64,000 nucleotides of DNA from AP-15 sp963812675 (GTDB lineage: Bacteria; Pseudomonadota; Alphaproteobacteria; ATCC43930; CGMCC-115725): positions 1-64,000 of the forward strand of contig CAWEWR010000002.1 of NCBI GenBank assembly GCA_963812675.1, in the 5' to 3' direction. Below are positions 16,283 through 24,347 of this stretch, in pieces. The translations under genes were made by a program, and so were the position numbers. The notes under the pieces are model-generated. The model was not told the DNA's origin and searched no databases. It was given only the letters and a program-made list of their open reading frames with translations. Each line of letters begins with the position of its first letter. Position 1 is the stretch's first letter.

Positions 16283-17677
16283 CTAGGTCTCCAGCCGCGG
16301 GCGAATCGAGCGCCACGGCGTGGCCGTTTCGTAGGCGTGTGCGGCCCGCAGCACCGTCGCCTCGTCGAACGGCTTGCCGCACAGCTGAAAGGCCAAAGGC
16401 AAACCGGCCGGGCTGTAGCCGCAACAAACCGACATCGCCGGGGTGCCGGTGACGTTGAAGGGCATCGTCAGCATCGGGCGCTCGAAAGTCGAGAACTTGC
16501 CCACGGCGTCGATAGCCGGCGCCTCGCCCGGGGCGGCCGCGGTGATGGCGAGATCGAGATCGGCCATTGCCGTCGTGAATTCGGCGGCCAGCTCGCGGCG
16601 GCGCCGCACCGCTTGGACGTAGTCGCCGCCGCTGACCAGGGCGGCGAGCGCCATACGGTCGCGGAACAGCTCGCCGTAATCGCCGAACCGCTCGCGCAGC
16701 GTCGCCTGATGGACCGCGTAGGCCTCGCTCAGCATGATCATCACGCCGCAGGCTGCCCATTCGGCGAGCGGCGACAAACGCAGCTCGCGTACCGAGCAGC
16801 CGAGGTCTTCGAATACCTTGACGGCGGCGGCGATGCCCTGCCGCGTCGCCTCGTCGGCTGGATTGTCGTTCTCGTAGAAATGACGGATCAGCCCGATGCG
16901 CAGTCCTTTGACGTCGCCCGACAGTGCGGCGCGGTAGTCGGGCACCGGGCGGTCGGCGCTCGCCGGATCGGCGGGGTCATGCCCGGCCATCGCCTGCAGC
17001 ATGATCGCGCAATCCTCCGCGGTCCATGCCATCGGGCCGGCATGGTCGAGCGAGAAGGCAAGGGGCAGTATGCCCACCCGGCTGATCCGGCCATAGCTCG
17101 GCTTCAGCCCGGCTAGACCACAAAACGCGGCGGGGCCGCGAATCGAGCCGCCGGTGTCGCTGCCGGTGCCGCCGAGCACGAGGCCCGCGGCGACCGCCGC
17201 TCCGGTGCCGCTGCTCGACCCGCCGGTGAAACGGCTGGTGTCCCACGGGTTGCGCGCCGGCGGCCAGGGCAGATCGAAGGACGGGCCGCCGAGCGCGAAC
17301 TCATGGGTGGCGAGCTTGCCAAGCACGATCGCGCCGGCCTCGGTCAGACGCCGGACCGATGCCGCATCCTGCCGCGGCACATGGTCGATCAGGATCTTCG
17401 AATGGCCGGTCGTCGGCACACCCTTGGTCTCGTAGATGTCTTTGAGGCCGATCGGGATGCCGTGCAGCGGGCCGCGGTAATCGCCGGCCGTAATCTCGGC
17501 CTCGGCGGCGCGCGCCGCCGCGAGCGCCGGTTCGCGCAGCACTCGGATAAAGCTGTGAAGCTTGCCGTCGAGGCGCTCGATGCGCGCAAGGCGGCTTTCG
17601 ACGAGCTCGACCGGAGAAATCTCGCGCTTGCCGATCAGCGCGGCGGCCTCGGCGATCGTCAGAAAATCCGGGACCAT
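16283..17677 (-). CDS. Amidase (amidase-signature / AtzE-GatA type)
   Basis: The 464-aa product carries the Ser-cisSer-Lys triad of the amidase-signature family. The Lys is K79 in PIGLKDIYETKG, the cis-Ser is in the GGSSSG block at 152-157, and the nucleophile is S178 in GSDTGGSIRGPAAFCGL. The start at ATG 17677 (MVPDFLTIAEAAALIGKREIS) follows a GAGGGA ribosome site that overlaps the stop of the small AtzG-like gene; upstream residues in the open frame have no family similarity. Such enzymes hydrolyse carboxamides, ureas or biuret-like compounds. Together with the small subunit and the downstream flavoenzyme and diiron protein it suggests catabolism of an amide-bearing compound. Confidence 0.93.
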   Translation of the reverse strand: MVPDFLTIAEAAALIGKREISPVELVESRLARIERLDGKLHSFIRVLREPALAAARAAEAEITAGDYRGPLHGIPIGLKDIYETKGVPTTGHSKILIDHVPRQDAASVRRLTEAGAIVLGKLATHEFALGGPSFDLPWPPARNPWDTSRFTGGSSSGTGAAVAAGLVLGGTGSDTGGSIRGPAAFCGLAGLKPSYGRISRVGILPLAFSLDHAGPMAWTAEDCAIMLQAMAGHDPADPASADRPVPDYRAALSGDVKGLRIGLIRHFYENDNPADEATRQGIAAAVKVFEDLGCSVRELRLSPLAEWAACGVMIMLSEAYAVHQATLRERFGDYGELFRDRMALAALVSGGDYVQAVRRRRELAAEFTTAMADLDLAITAAAPGEAPAIDAVGKFSTFERPMLTMPFNVTGTPAMSVCCGYSPAGLPLAFQLCGKPFDEATVLRAAHAYETATPWRSIRPRLET

Positions 17678-17681
17678 TCCC

Positions 17682-17873
17682 TCAAACTCCCGGAGGCGGG
17701 AAGATGTGGGCGGGCTCGGCACCCATCGCGCGCTTTCCCCGCACCCGTTCCGCCATTTCCTCGATGAAATGGGCTGCCGCGGCGATTTCCGCCCTTTCGC
17801 GCTCCGGCACATCGAGCCCGGCGCGGGCGAGCGCCGCCTCGACCTCGGCGCGGGTCATGTCTTGCGTTTTCAC
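17682..17873 (-). CDS. AtzG-like small subunit (DUF4089 type)
   Basis: This protein of about 63 aa has DMTRAEVEAALARAGLDVPE, RAEIAAAAHFIEEMAERV and a C-terminal AEPAHIFPPPG. That is the helical pattern plus Pro-rich tail of AtzG-like/DUF4089 proteins, which wrap around and stabilise AtzE-type amidases in the way GatC does for GatA. The GTG at 17873 is preferred because AGGGGA lies upstream; ATG 17906 or the inner ATG of MTRAEV are alternatives. Its stop is 4 bases before the amidase start. The pair therefore likely forms a heteromeric hydrolase. Confidence 0.72.
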   Translation of the reverse strand: MKTQDMTRAEVEAALARAGLDVPERERAEIAAAAHFIEEMAERVRGKRAMGAEPAHIFPPPGV

Positions 17874-18023
17874 GATCCCGTGTCCCCTATGCTCCGGCTG
17901 CCTCATTCTGGCGGAATTCGCCGCGCGGCGGAACAGAATATCTGGCGGCAGATGCGCATTGCGCAGCGAACGCGCCGGTGTGAGAGTCGCATTCGGTCAG
18001 GATCAACGAATCGGAGGGACTCC

Positions 18024-18857
18024 ATGGCGGGCGAACGGCAGGTCGCGATCGTCACGGGAGCGGCGAGCGGCATCGGGCGGGCGATGAGTCTGGGCCTTCT
18101 CGAAGGCGGCATCGATGTCGCCGCGGTCGACCGGGAGGCGGCCTGGCTCGATGAGCTGAAGACGGCTGCGAGCAGCACAAGGTTCAGCGGCGCATTGCAG
18201 ACGATCCGGGCCGATTTGACGGACCCCACCTCGTTCGACGCGGTCGTATCGGCCGCGCTGGGCGAATCCGGCCGGATCGACATCCTGGTCAACAACGCCG
18301 GGATCGGCCAGGATTCGATCCGCGCCGACCGCCGCCGCAACCCAATCCGGTTTTGGGAGATCACGCCGGAGCAATGGAGCCGCTTTGTCGCGGTCAATGC
18401 GACGGGACCGTTGATGATGGCGCGGGCGGTCGTCCCGCACATGTTGCGCGCCAAGCGTGGCCGCATCATCACGGTCACCACCAGCCTCGGCACGATGCTG
18501 CGCGAAGGCTACATCCTCTACGGCGCCAGCAAGGCGGCGGCCGAGGCGGCGACCGCGATCATGTCGGCCGACCTCGCAGGGACCGGGGTCACCGCCAATG
18601 TGCTGGTGCCGGGCGGAATGACCGATACGCGGATCATCGCGGATGGGGCAGTCGCCGACCGCAGCCGGCTGCTGCGCCCCCAGATCATGGCCCCGCCGCT
18701 GTTGTGGCTGGTCTCCGACGCCGCCGCGCAGGTGACCGGGCGCCGCTTTCTGGCGGTGCACTGGGATACCTCCCTGCCGCCCGCCGAAGCGGCGGAGAAA
18801 TGCGGCGCGCCGATCGCCTGGAAGAGCATCGCGACAATGCCGATCGAGCCGGATTGA
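18024..18857 (+). CDS. Short-chain dehydrogenase/reductase
   Basis: This is a classical 277-aa SDR: the NAD(P) Gly motif TGAASGIG near residue 12, NNAG at about 91-94, the catalytic Ser in ITVTTSLGT, and Tyr-Lys in YILYGASK. An acidic residue after the second strand (VAAVDRE) favours NAD(H) over NADP(H). The C-terminal end (VHWDTSLPPAEAAEKCGAPIAWKS) is longer than usual and characteristic of a subgroup of unknown substrate. The ATG follows CGGAGGGAC. It diverges from the AtzG-like/amidase operon and is followed 15 bases later by a methyltransferase gene, so these two are probably one operon. Confidence 0.9.
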   Translation: MAGERQVAIVTGAASGIGRAMSLGLLEGGIDVAAVDREAAWLDELKTAASSTRFSGALQTIRADLTDPTSFDAVVSAALGESGRIDILVNNAGIGQDSIRADRRRNPIRFWEITPEQWSRFVAVNATGPLMMARAVVPHMLRAKRGRIITVTTSLGTMLREGYILYGASKAAAEAATAIMSADLAGTGVTANVLVPGGMTDTRIIADGAVADRSRLLRPQIMAPPLLWLVSDAAAQVTGRRFLAVHWDTSLPPAEAAEKCGAPIAWKSIATMPIEPD

Positions 18858-18872
18858 GGGGAGGCATCGGAG

Positions 18873-19730
18873 ATGAGCACTGAGCCCAATGCCGCGCAGC
18901 TCGAGTATTGGAACACCGTCGCCGGCCCACGCTGGGTCGGGCTCGCGGGCTATGTCGAAAAGCGCGTGCAGAAGGTCAACGATCTGCTGCTGGCGCGATC
19001 GGCGGTCGCGCCTGGAGAAAGAGTGCTGGAGGTCGGCTGCGGCACTGGCGCCGCCACGGTACCCCTGGCCGAGGCGGTCGGCGACACCGGCGAGGTCGTC
19101 GGGATCGACATCTCCGAGCCGATGCTGGCCACCGCGCGTGAGCGGATCTCGCAGAGCGGGCTCAGCAACATCACACTGCTGCGGGCGGACGCGCAGGTGC
19201 ATGCCTTCGAGCCCGATCGTTTCGACCTCATCGCGTCGCGCTTTGGCGTGATGTTCTTTGCCGGTCCGGTAGCCGCTTTCCGAAACCTGCTCGGTGCGAT
19301 GCGTCCCGGCGGGCGGCTGTGTTTTGCGTGCTGGGCAGCGCTCGACGAAAATTGGCACTGGCTGATCCCGTACGAGGTCGCTCTCCGGCATTTGGGACCA
19401 CCGGCGCCAAAGCCTCCCCATGCACCGGGACCGATGGCTTTCGCCGAGCCGGAATACGTGCGCTCAGTCCTCGAAGGGGCGGGGTACGAGGGCATCGAGA
19501 TCCGGCGCGATACGCCCGACATTATCGGCGCGAGCCCCCGGGAGGAGGCCGAGCACGCCCTCATCATGGGCCCCTCGGGCCGGTTGATCGAGGAGAAGAA
19601 GCCGCAGGAAAGCGTCCGTCAGCTGATCAAGCAGGAAATGACCGAGGCCTTCGCAGCCTATGCGAAGGGCGAAGAGATGGTGCTTCCTTCCACCATCTTT
19701 CTGGTGACGGCCCGCCGCGCCGCTTCTTAA
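18873..19730 (+). CDS. Class I SAM-dependent methyltransferase
   Basis: The 285-aa product has the canonical motif I VLEVGCGTGAATVPLA (residues ~50-65), the acidic end of strand 2 in VVGIDISEPMLATAR, motif II/III in DRFDLIASRFGVMFF and the post-III LGAMRPGGRLCFACW. This is a UbiE/Coq5-like Methyltransf_25 fold. The N-terminal AAQLEYWNTVAGPRWV is a common start in a subgroup of unknown substrate. The protein is cytosolic and lacks membrane segments. It lies 15 bases downstream of the SDR and 23 bases upstream of the cyclase-like gene. The substrate cannot be inferred. Confidence 0.9.
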   Translation: MSTEPNAAQLEYWNTVAGPRWVGLAGYVEKRVQKVNDLLLARSAVAPGERVLEVGCGTGAATVPLAEAVGDTGEVVGIDISEPMLATARERISQSGLSNITLLRADAQVHAFEPDRFDLIASRFGVMFFAGPVAAFRNLLGAMRPGGRLCFACWAALDENWHWLIPYEVALRHLGPPAPKPPHAPGPMAFAEPEYVRSVLEGAGYEGIEIRRDTPDIIGASPREEAEHALIMGPSGRLIEEKKPQESVRQLIKQEMTEAFAAYAKGEEMVLPSTIFLVTARRAAS

Positions 19731-19753
19731 ACCTCCGACCCACCCTGGACAGA

Positions 19754-22700
19754 ATGCCGATAGATGTAGCCGAATGGCTGCGCGGGCTCGGGCTCGAGCA
19801 ATACGTGCCGGCGTTCCGCGCCAACGACATTGACGAGGAGATATTACGCCGGCTCACGGGCGAGGATCTGCGCGAGTTGGGTATCACCTCGATCGGCCAT
19901 CGTCGCAAACTGCTCGACGCCATCGCCGCATTCGGCACGGCCGAAGCGTTGCCGACCCCGATTCCACCCATCGCGCGCAATGGCGGCAGCCCCCACCCTA
20001 ACCCTCCCCTCCCCGGGCTTGCCCCGGGGATCACGGGGGAGGGAAGGGTGGGGGCCGAGGCGGAACGGCGGCAGCTGACGGTCATGTTCTGCGATCTCGT
20101 CGGCTCGACCGCGCTCTCGACCCGTCATGACCCGGAGGATTTGCGGGAGCTGATCGGCGCCTATCACCGCGCGGTCGCCGAAACGGTCGGCCGCTTCGAC
20201 GGCTTTGTCGCCAAATACATGGGCGATGGTGTGCTGATCTATTTCGGCTATCCGCGGGCGCATGAGGACGATGCCGAGCGGGCGGTGCGGGCCGGGCTGG
20301 CGGTGATCGAGGCGGTCGGCCGATTGCCGGCGCGAGAAAATTTGCGCGTGCGGCTCGGCATCGCTACCGGGCTCGCCGTGGTCGGTGATCTGATCGGCGA
20401 GGGTGCCGCACAGGAGCGCGGGGTCGTCGGCGAGACGCCGAATCTTGCCGCGCGGCTGCAAGCGCTTGCCCGCCCGGGTGCGCTCGTCATCGCCGAAAGC
20501 ACGCGACGGCAGATCGGCGCGCTGTTCGATCTGGAAGACCTCGGACCGCAACAGCTCGCCGGCTTTGGCGAGGCGCAAGGCGCCTGGCGGGTGTCGGGCG
20601 AGAGCGGGGTGTTGAGCCGCTTCGAGGCGTTGCGCTCGGGGGAGACGCCGCTCGTCGGTCGTGACGAGGAAGTCGAGCTGCTCGTCCGCCGCTGGCAACA
20701 GGCGAAGAGCGGCGAAGGACGGGTGGTGCTGATCTCGGGCGAGCCGGGGATCGGCAAGTCGCGGCTCACGGCGGCACTTTCCGAGCAGATCGGAACCGAG
20801 CCGCATACCCGATTGCGCTATTTCTGCTCGCCGCATCATCAGGACAGCGCGCTCTATCCCTCCATTGCGCAGCTCGAACGCGCCGCCGGGTTCGCCCGCG
20901 ACGACGCGGTCGAAGCCAAGCTCGCCAAGCTGCGGGCATTGCTCGCGCCAGGCACGCGGGATGACGACGATATCGCGCTATTGAGCGAGCTGCTGTCGTT
21001 GCCGAGTTCCGCCGCGGACCTCAACGTCAGCCCGCAGCGCAAACGGGAGAAGCTGTTCGAGGCGCTGCTCAGCCAGCTCGCAGCCGTGGCGCGGCACCGG
21101 CCGGTGCTGATGGTGTTCGAGGACGCCCACTGGATCGATCCGACCTCGCGCGAGCTCTTGGATCTGACCGTCGATCGGGTGCGGCGGCTGCGGGTGCTGC
21201 TGGTGATCACCTTTCGTCCCGAATTTCAGCCGCCCTGGGGCGGTCGGTCCCACGTCACGAGTTTGGCGCTCAATCGGCTTGGCGAACGCGACGGCGAGGC
21301 GCTGGTGCAAACTCTGGCCGGCAATGCCGCGCTCGCCCCCGACATCGTCGCCGAGATCGTCGAGCGCACCGACGGGGTGCCATTATTTGTCGAGGAGCTG
21401 ACCAAGGCGGTGCTGGAAAGCGCCGCGCAGGGCGACCGGGTCGCCGCGGTGCTGGAGACGGCATCGCTTGCCGCGCAGGCGGTGCCGGCGACCTTGCATG
21501 CCTCGCTGATGGCGCGGCTCGACCGACTCGGGCCGGCGGCCAAGGAGATCGCGCAGATCGGCGCGGTGCTCGGCCGCGAGTTTGCCTACGAACTGATCGA
21601 GCCGGTGGCGCAGCGTCCCGAGCGGGAATTGCAAGCCGGACTGGACCAGCTCAGCGAGGCCGGGCTCCTCTTCTGTCGCGGCGTCCCTCCGCACGCCTCC
21701 TACCTGTTCAAGCACGCGCTGGTGCAGGACGCCGCCTACTCGACCCTGTTGCGCGGGCGACGGCAGGAATTGCACACGCGGGTCGCCGCGGCGGTGGAAG
21801 TGCATTTTGCCGATGTGGTCGAACGCCAACCCGAACTGCTCGCCCACCACCTGACCGCGGCCGGCGACACCGAACGTGCAGTGGATCAATGGCTGAAGGC
21901 GGGGCAGCATGCCGCAGCTCGGTTGGCTTACCTCGAAGCGATTGCCCATCTCGAGCGGGGTCTCGGCCTGCTGCATTCGCTACCGGAGAGCCCGGTCCGG
22001 AACGGCCGCGAAATCGAGCTGCAACTGACATTGGGGCTCAGTGTTTTTACTGCCAAAGGCGCCGTCGAAGCGAAACTGCCTTATATGCGGGCGCTCGAGC
22101 TTGCCGAGAGCAGCGGCGAGCCTCAGCAACGGTTTGAGGCGCTCTATGGGGTGTGGCAGTCAACTCGCGATAGAATAGCTGCCGCGAGTCCGCTATCGGA
22201 GAGATTACTGAGGATGGCGGAACGGGAGGGAGATGATGGATTGCGGCTCCAGGCACTTCACAGCGCCTGGACGACGTGGTATCATGCCGGGGATCCGGCA
22301 AAAGCTCACGAGCACGCCGACGCTGGGCGCCTTCTCTACGATCCGACGAAGCATGCGTCCCATCGTCTCGTCTATGGCGGACATGATCCTGGTGTCTGCG
22401 CCGGCGCTATTGGCGGTTCGGTCGAATGGCTTCTCGGATATCCCGACAAGGCGCTGGCAAGCATCACCGATGCTTTGGCGCTGGCCGAGCGGATCGCCCA
22501 TCCGTTCACGCTGGGTCGTGTTTTCATTAATTCGTCGGTGGTTTACCTCAATCGCCATGAGCCAGAGCAAGCCCTGCGCCAGCTCGAAGCCGCCGAGGTG
22601 CTGGCTGCGGAGCAACGGCTCTTTTTGGTCTACGAACCCGGCACGCTGCGCGGCGTGGCATTGCTCGGACAAGGTGCGGTCGACGAAGCAATCGCCCGCA

Positions 22701-23146
22701 TTCGCGAGGGCATTACGAAATGGACCCGGCTCGGACTCACTTCCAATTTGCCTTATGGTTTCGCGTTCCTGGCGGAGGGCTTGGCCCGGCACGGCGATCG
22801 GGCGGCGGCACTGGCCGCATTGCGGGAGGGATTGGAAACAGCGGACACCACCGGCGAGCATATGTGGGATGCGGAACTGCACCGCGTTACCGGGACGGTG
22901 CTGCTCGCCGAAAACAAGCTTGACGAGGGCCAGGCCTCCCTTCAGCAAGCGATCCGCATCGCCCAAGCCCAGCAAGCGAAATCGCTGGAATTGCGCGCCG
23001 CCCGCGATCTCGCTCGGCTGTGGGGCGAGCAGGGCCGCCGCGCCGAGGCGCGCGATCTGCTCGCGCCCATTTACGGCTGGTTCACCGAGGGCTTCGACAC
23101 CGCCGATCTGAAGGAGGCAAAGGCGCTGCTCGACGAATTGCGATAG
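19754..23146 (+). CDS. SAM-domain / class III adenylate cyclase / AAA ATPase / TPR protein
   Basis: The 1130-aa protein combines several modules. A SAM domain (1-65, DVAEWLRGLGLEQYVPAF) is followed by a Pro-rich linker derived from a palindromic repeat. Then comes a class III nucleotide cyclase domain (~100-270) with LTVMFCDLVGSTALS for the first metal Asp and FVAKYMGDGVLIYFGYP for the second. An AAA/predicted ATPase follows, with VLISGEPGIGKSRL (Walker A) and LMVFEDAHWID (Walker B). The TPR-like C-terminal half runs from ~690 to the end. This architecture is abundant in Bradyrhizobiaceae and related groups and is thought to act as a cytosolic signalling hub; cAMP production is likely but specificity is not proven. 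ATG 19754 is used because the SAM domain starts at residue 4. The longer open frame overlaps the methyltransferase and is rejected. Confidence 0.93.
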   Translation: MPIDVAEWLRGLGLEQYVPAFRANDIDEEILRRLTGEDLRELGITSIGHRRKLLDAIAAFGTAEALPTPIPPIARNGGSPHPNPPLPGLAPGITGEGRVGAEAERRQLTVMFCDLVGSTALSTRHDPEDLRELIGAYHRAVAETVGRFDGFVAKYMGDGVLIYFGYPRAHEDDAERAVRAGLAVIEAVGRLPARENLRVRLGIATGLAVVGDLIGEGAAQERGVVGETPNLAARLQALARPGALVIAESTRRQIGALFDLEDLGPQQLAGFGEAQGAWRVSGESGVLSRFEALRSGETPLVGRDEEVELLVRRWQQAKSGEGRVVLISGEPGIGKSRLTAALSEQIGTEPHTRLRYFCSPHHQDSALYPSIAQLERAAGFARDDAVEAKLAKLRALLAPGTRDDDDIALLSELLSLPSSAADLNVSPQRKREKLFEALLSQLAAVARHRPVLMVFEDAHWIDPTSRELLDLTVDRVRRLRVLLVITFRPEFQPPWGGRSHVTSLALNRLGERDGEALVQTLAGNAALAPDIVAEIVERTDGVPLFVEELTKAVLESAAQGDRVAAVLETASLAAQAVPATLHASLMARLDRLGPAAKEIAQIGAVLGREFAYELIEPVAQRPERELQAGLDQLSEAGLLFCRGVPPHASYLFKHALVQDAAYSTLLRGRRQELHTRVAAAVEVHFADVVERQPELLAHHLTAAGDTERAVDQWLKAGQHAAARLAYLEAIAHLERGLGLLHSLPESPVRNGREIELQLTLGLSVFTAKGAVEAKLPYMRALELAESSGEPQQRFEALYGVWQSTRDRIAAASPLSERLLRMAEREGDDGLRLQALHSAWTTWYHAGDPAKAHEHADAGRLLYDPTKHASHRLVYGGHDPGVCAGAIGGSVEWLLGYPDKALASITDALALAERIAHPFTLGRVFINSSVVYLNRHEPEQALRQLEAAEVLAAEQRLFLVYEPGTLRGVALLGQGAVDEAIARIREGITKWTRLGLTSNLPYGFAFLAEGLARHGDRAAALAALREGLETADTTGEHMWDAELHRVTGTVLLAENKLDEGQASLQQAIRIAQAQQAKSLELRAARDLARLWGEQGRRAEARDLLAPIYGWFTEGFDTADLKEAKALLDELR
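19991..20054. repeat. Palindromic repeat inserted in frame in the cyclase gene
   Basis: CCCCACCCTAACCCTCCCC and its near-complement GGGGGAGGGAAGGGTGGGG flank CCCCGGGCTTGCCCCGGGG, forming a long hairpin. It is about 64 bases and in frame, encoding a Pro/Gly-rich linker between the SAM and cyclase domains. Related hairpins occur in the intergenic copies at 3282-3676, 26511-26655 and 36734-36781. Confidence 0.75.
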
Positions 23147-23274
23147 GTCGGGTGGGGTGCTGTCAAAGTCGTCCGCTGCCACGGCTTTGTTGCGATCATG
23201 ACGGTCGTTGAACTTCGAGCAAATGGCTGGCGCCTAGCGGTAGGCTTCTAACGCTTGACACCCACCCACCTCAT

Positions 23275-23301
23275 CGTCATGCCCGCGGAAGCGGGCATCC
23301 A
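23275..23301. repeat. Short palindromic repeat related to the 4661-4744 element
   Basis: CGTCATGCCCGCGGAAGCGGGCATCCAG forms an 8-bp stem (ATGCCCGC with GCGGGCAT, 23279-23298, loop GGAA), the same CGTCAT...CCAG layout as the left arm at 4661. It lies in the 560-base gene-poor stretch 23147-23706. Apart from this element and a possible decayed gene start near 23521, I see nothing coding there. Confidence 0.6.
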
Positions 23302-23520
23302 GGGGGGCCTCCGTTTGACGGCTACCACTAGCGGTTTGCACCATGTTGCAGACTGGGGGAGGCTGTAGGTCGGATCGACGCCTGAATTTGTCTCCATTTT
23401 TGGGTGAGAGGACGGCTCTGCACCGATAATGACAACCATTAAATTGCCATCGTCGTACTATATCTAATCGGACATCGGCATCCGTGACCGGGTGTGGGAT
23501 TGTCATTGTAGGAGTTGGCG

Positions 23521-23640
23521 ATGCCTGATCTCGACCAGATAAAACAGGCGGAACAGGGGTGCGGGACCGGTGCGGGCGGTTCCCCCGGGGTCCGGACAGG
23601 CCCAATGTGAGGCCTCGACGAGTCTGCACCCGGGGTTCGA
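23521..23640 (+). pseudogene. Possible decayed DUF5681-type gene start
   Basis: ATG 23521 has a good ribosome site (GTAGGAG) and reads MPDLDQIKQAEQG before running into a Gly-rich frame that stops at 23610. In the neighbouring frame the sequence continues as RDRCGRFPRG. That resembles the GRFxxGxSGNPxGRP start of DUF5681 proteins, as if a frameshift and decay had occurred. The similarity is short and I hold it loosely. Confidence 0.3.
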
Positions 23641-23658
23641 GCGAAATCACGCCTCTAT

Positions 23659-23686
23659 TTGACAAGGCATTATTCCTGCTTAACAT
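23659..23686 (+). promoter_or_regulatory. Likely sigma70-type promoter for the toxin-antitoxin pair
   Basis: TTGACA at 23659-23664 and TAACAT at 23681-23686 are separated by 16 bases in a locally AT-rich stretch of an otherwise GC-rich region. Transcription would begin near 23693, which places the antitoxin start downstream at 23707-23722 rather than at earlier in-frame codons. Confidence 0.5.
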
Positions 23687-23718
23687 TGACTATCTATGGT
23701 CAGACGGTGCTGGAGGAC

Positions 23719-23952
23719 GTGTTGGGCACGACGGTGTCGGTGGCACAGGCAAAATCCCAATTTGCTGCGCTGGTCGCTCGCGCGGAGGCGGGTGAGACTA
23801 TCGTCGTGACACGGAGCGGACGGGCAGTCGCCTGCCTCGGTCCGCTGCCTCGGCGGCAACCGATCAAATATGGGGAACTCAAGGGTGTGTTCCTGGCAGA
23901 GGATTTGAGGATTCCGGAAGAGGTCATCCGGGATTTCGAGCCGAGCGAGTGA
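23719..23952 (+). CDS. Phd/VapB-type antitoxin
   Basis: The conserved core TTVSVAQAKSQFAALVARAEAGETIVVTRSGRAVACLGPL is the Phd/YefM DNA-binding fold; its C-terminus (GVFLAEDLRIPEEVIRDFEPSE) is the toxin-binding tail. The start is uncertain between GTG 23707, GTG 23719 and TTG 23722; GGAGG at 23712-23716 best serves the last two. The stop overlaps the toxin start (GTGA). Such antitoxins neutralise the PIN toxin and repress the operon. The protein is about 77 aa, normal for the family. Confidence 0.88.
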   Translation: MLGTTVSVAQAKSQFAALVARAEAGETIVVTRSGRAVACLGPLPRRQPIKYGELKGVFLAEDLRIPEEVIRDFEPSE

Positions 23953-24338
23953 TCGCCGCCCTACTGGTCGACACCCATCTCGTTCTCTGGGCAAGGATTG
24001 CGCCGGAACGGCTCACGATCGGCGAACGGCGCGCGCTCGATGGGGCGCGGTCATGTTACATGAGCGCCGTCAGCCTGTGGGAAATCGCGATCTTGATGGC
24101 GCTGGACCGCGTCGCTCGGGACCAACGCCTGTTGATGGTTCCCGACGGCTTCGATCTGCTTCCGGTGCTGCCCGATCATTGCAAGGCGTTGGTCGCGTTA
24201 CCGCGACGGCATCGTGATCCGTTCGACCGAATGCTGATTGCGCAGGCGCGGGCCGAGCGGCTCGCCCTATTGACCCGTGATAGGGCAATTATCGCTTATG
24301 GCAGTGAAGGCGCCGACGTGGTGACGCTCGATGATTGA
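23949..24338 (+). CDS. vapC: PIN-domain VapC-type toxin ribonuclease
   Basis: This 129-aa PIN domain has all four acidic active-site residues: D8 (LLVDTHLVLW), E45 (SLWEIAIL), D90 or D93 (RDPFDRML) and D111 (LTRDRAI). This form of PIN toxin (VDTHxxLW...RDPFDRMLIAQA) is usually paired with Phd-type antitoxins. It is an Mg2+-dependent RNase, typically cleaving tRNA or rRNA. The GTG start overlaps the antitoxin stop, so the two are translationally coupled. The CoA-transferase gene begins 9 bases after its stop, which is unusually tight for a toxin-antitoxin module. Confidence 0.92.
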   Translation: MIAALLVDTHLVLWARIAPERLTIGERRALDGARSCYMSAVSLWEIAILMALDRVARDQRLLMVPDGFDLLPVLPDHCKALVALPRRHRDPFDRMLIAQARAERLALLTRDRAIIAYGSEGADVVTLDD

Positions 24339-24347
24339 GGTTTTGCA

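Noticed and set aside
15096..16760. Longer start for the acyl-CoA-dehydrogenase-type gene
   Set aside because: The added 162 residues lie inside the amidase gene in another frame; the conserved start is at 16274.
19319..19753. Longer start for the cyclase-like gene
   Set aside because: It overlaps the methyltransferase gene, and the SAM domain begins right after ATG 19754.
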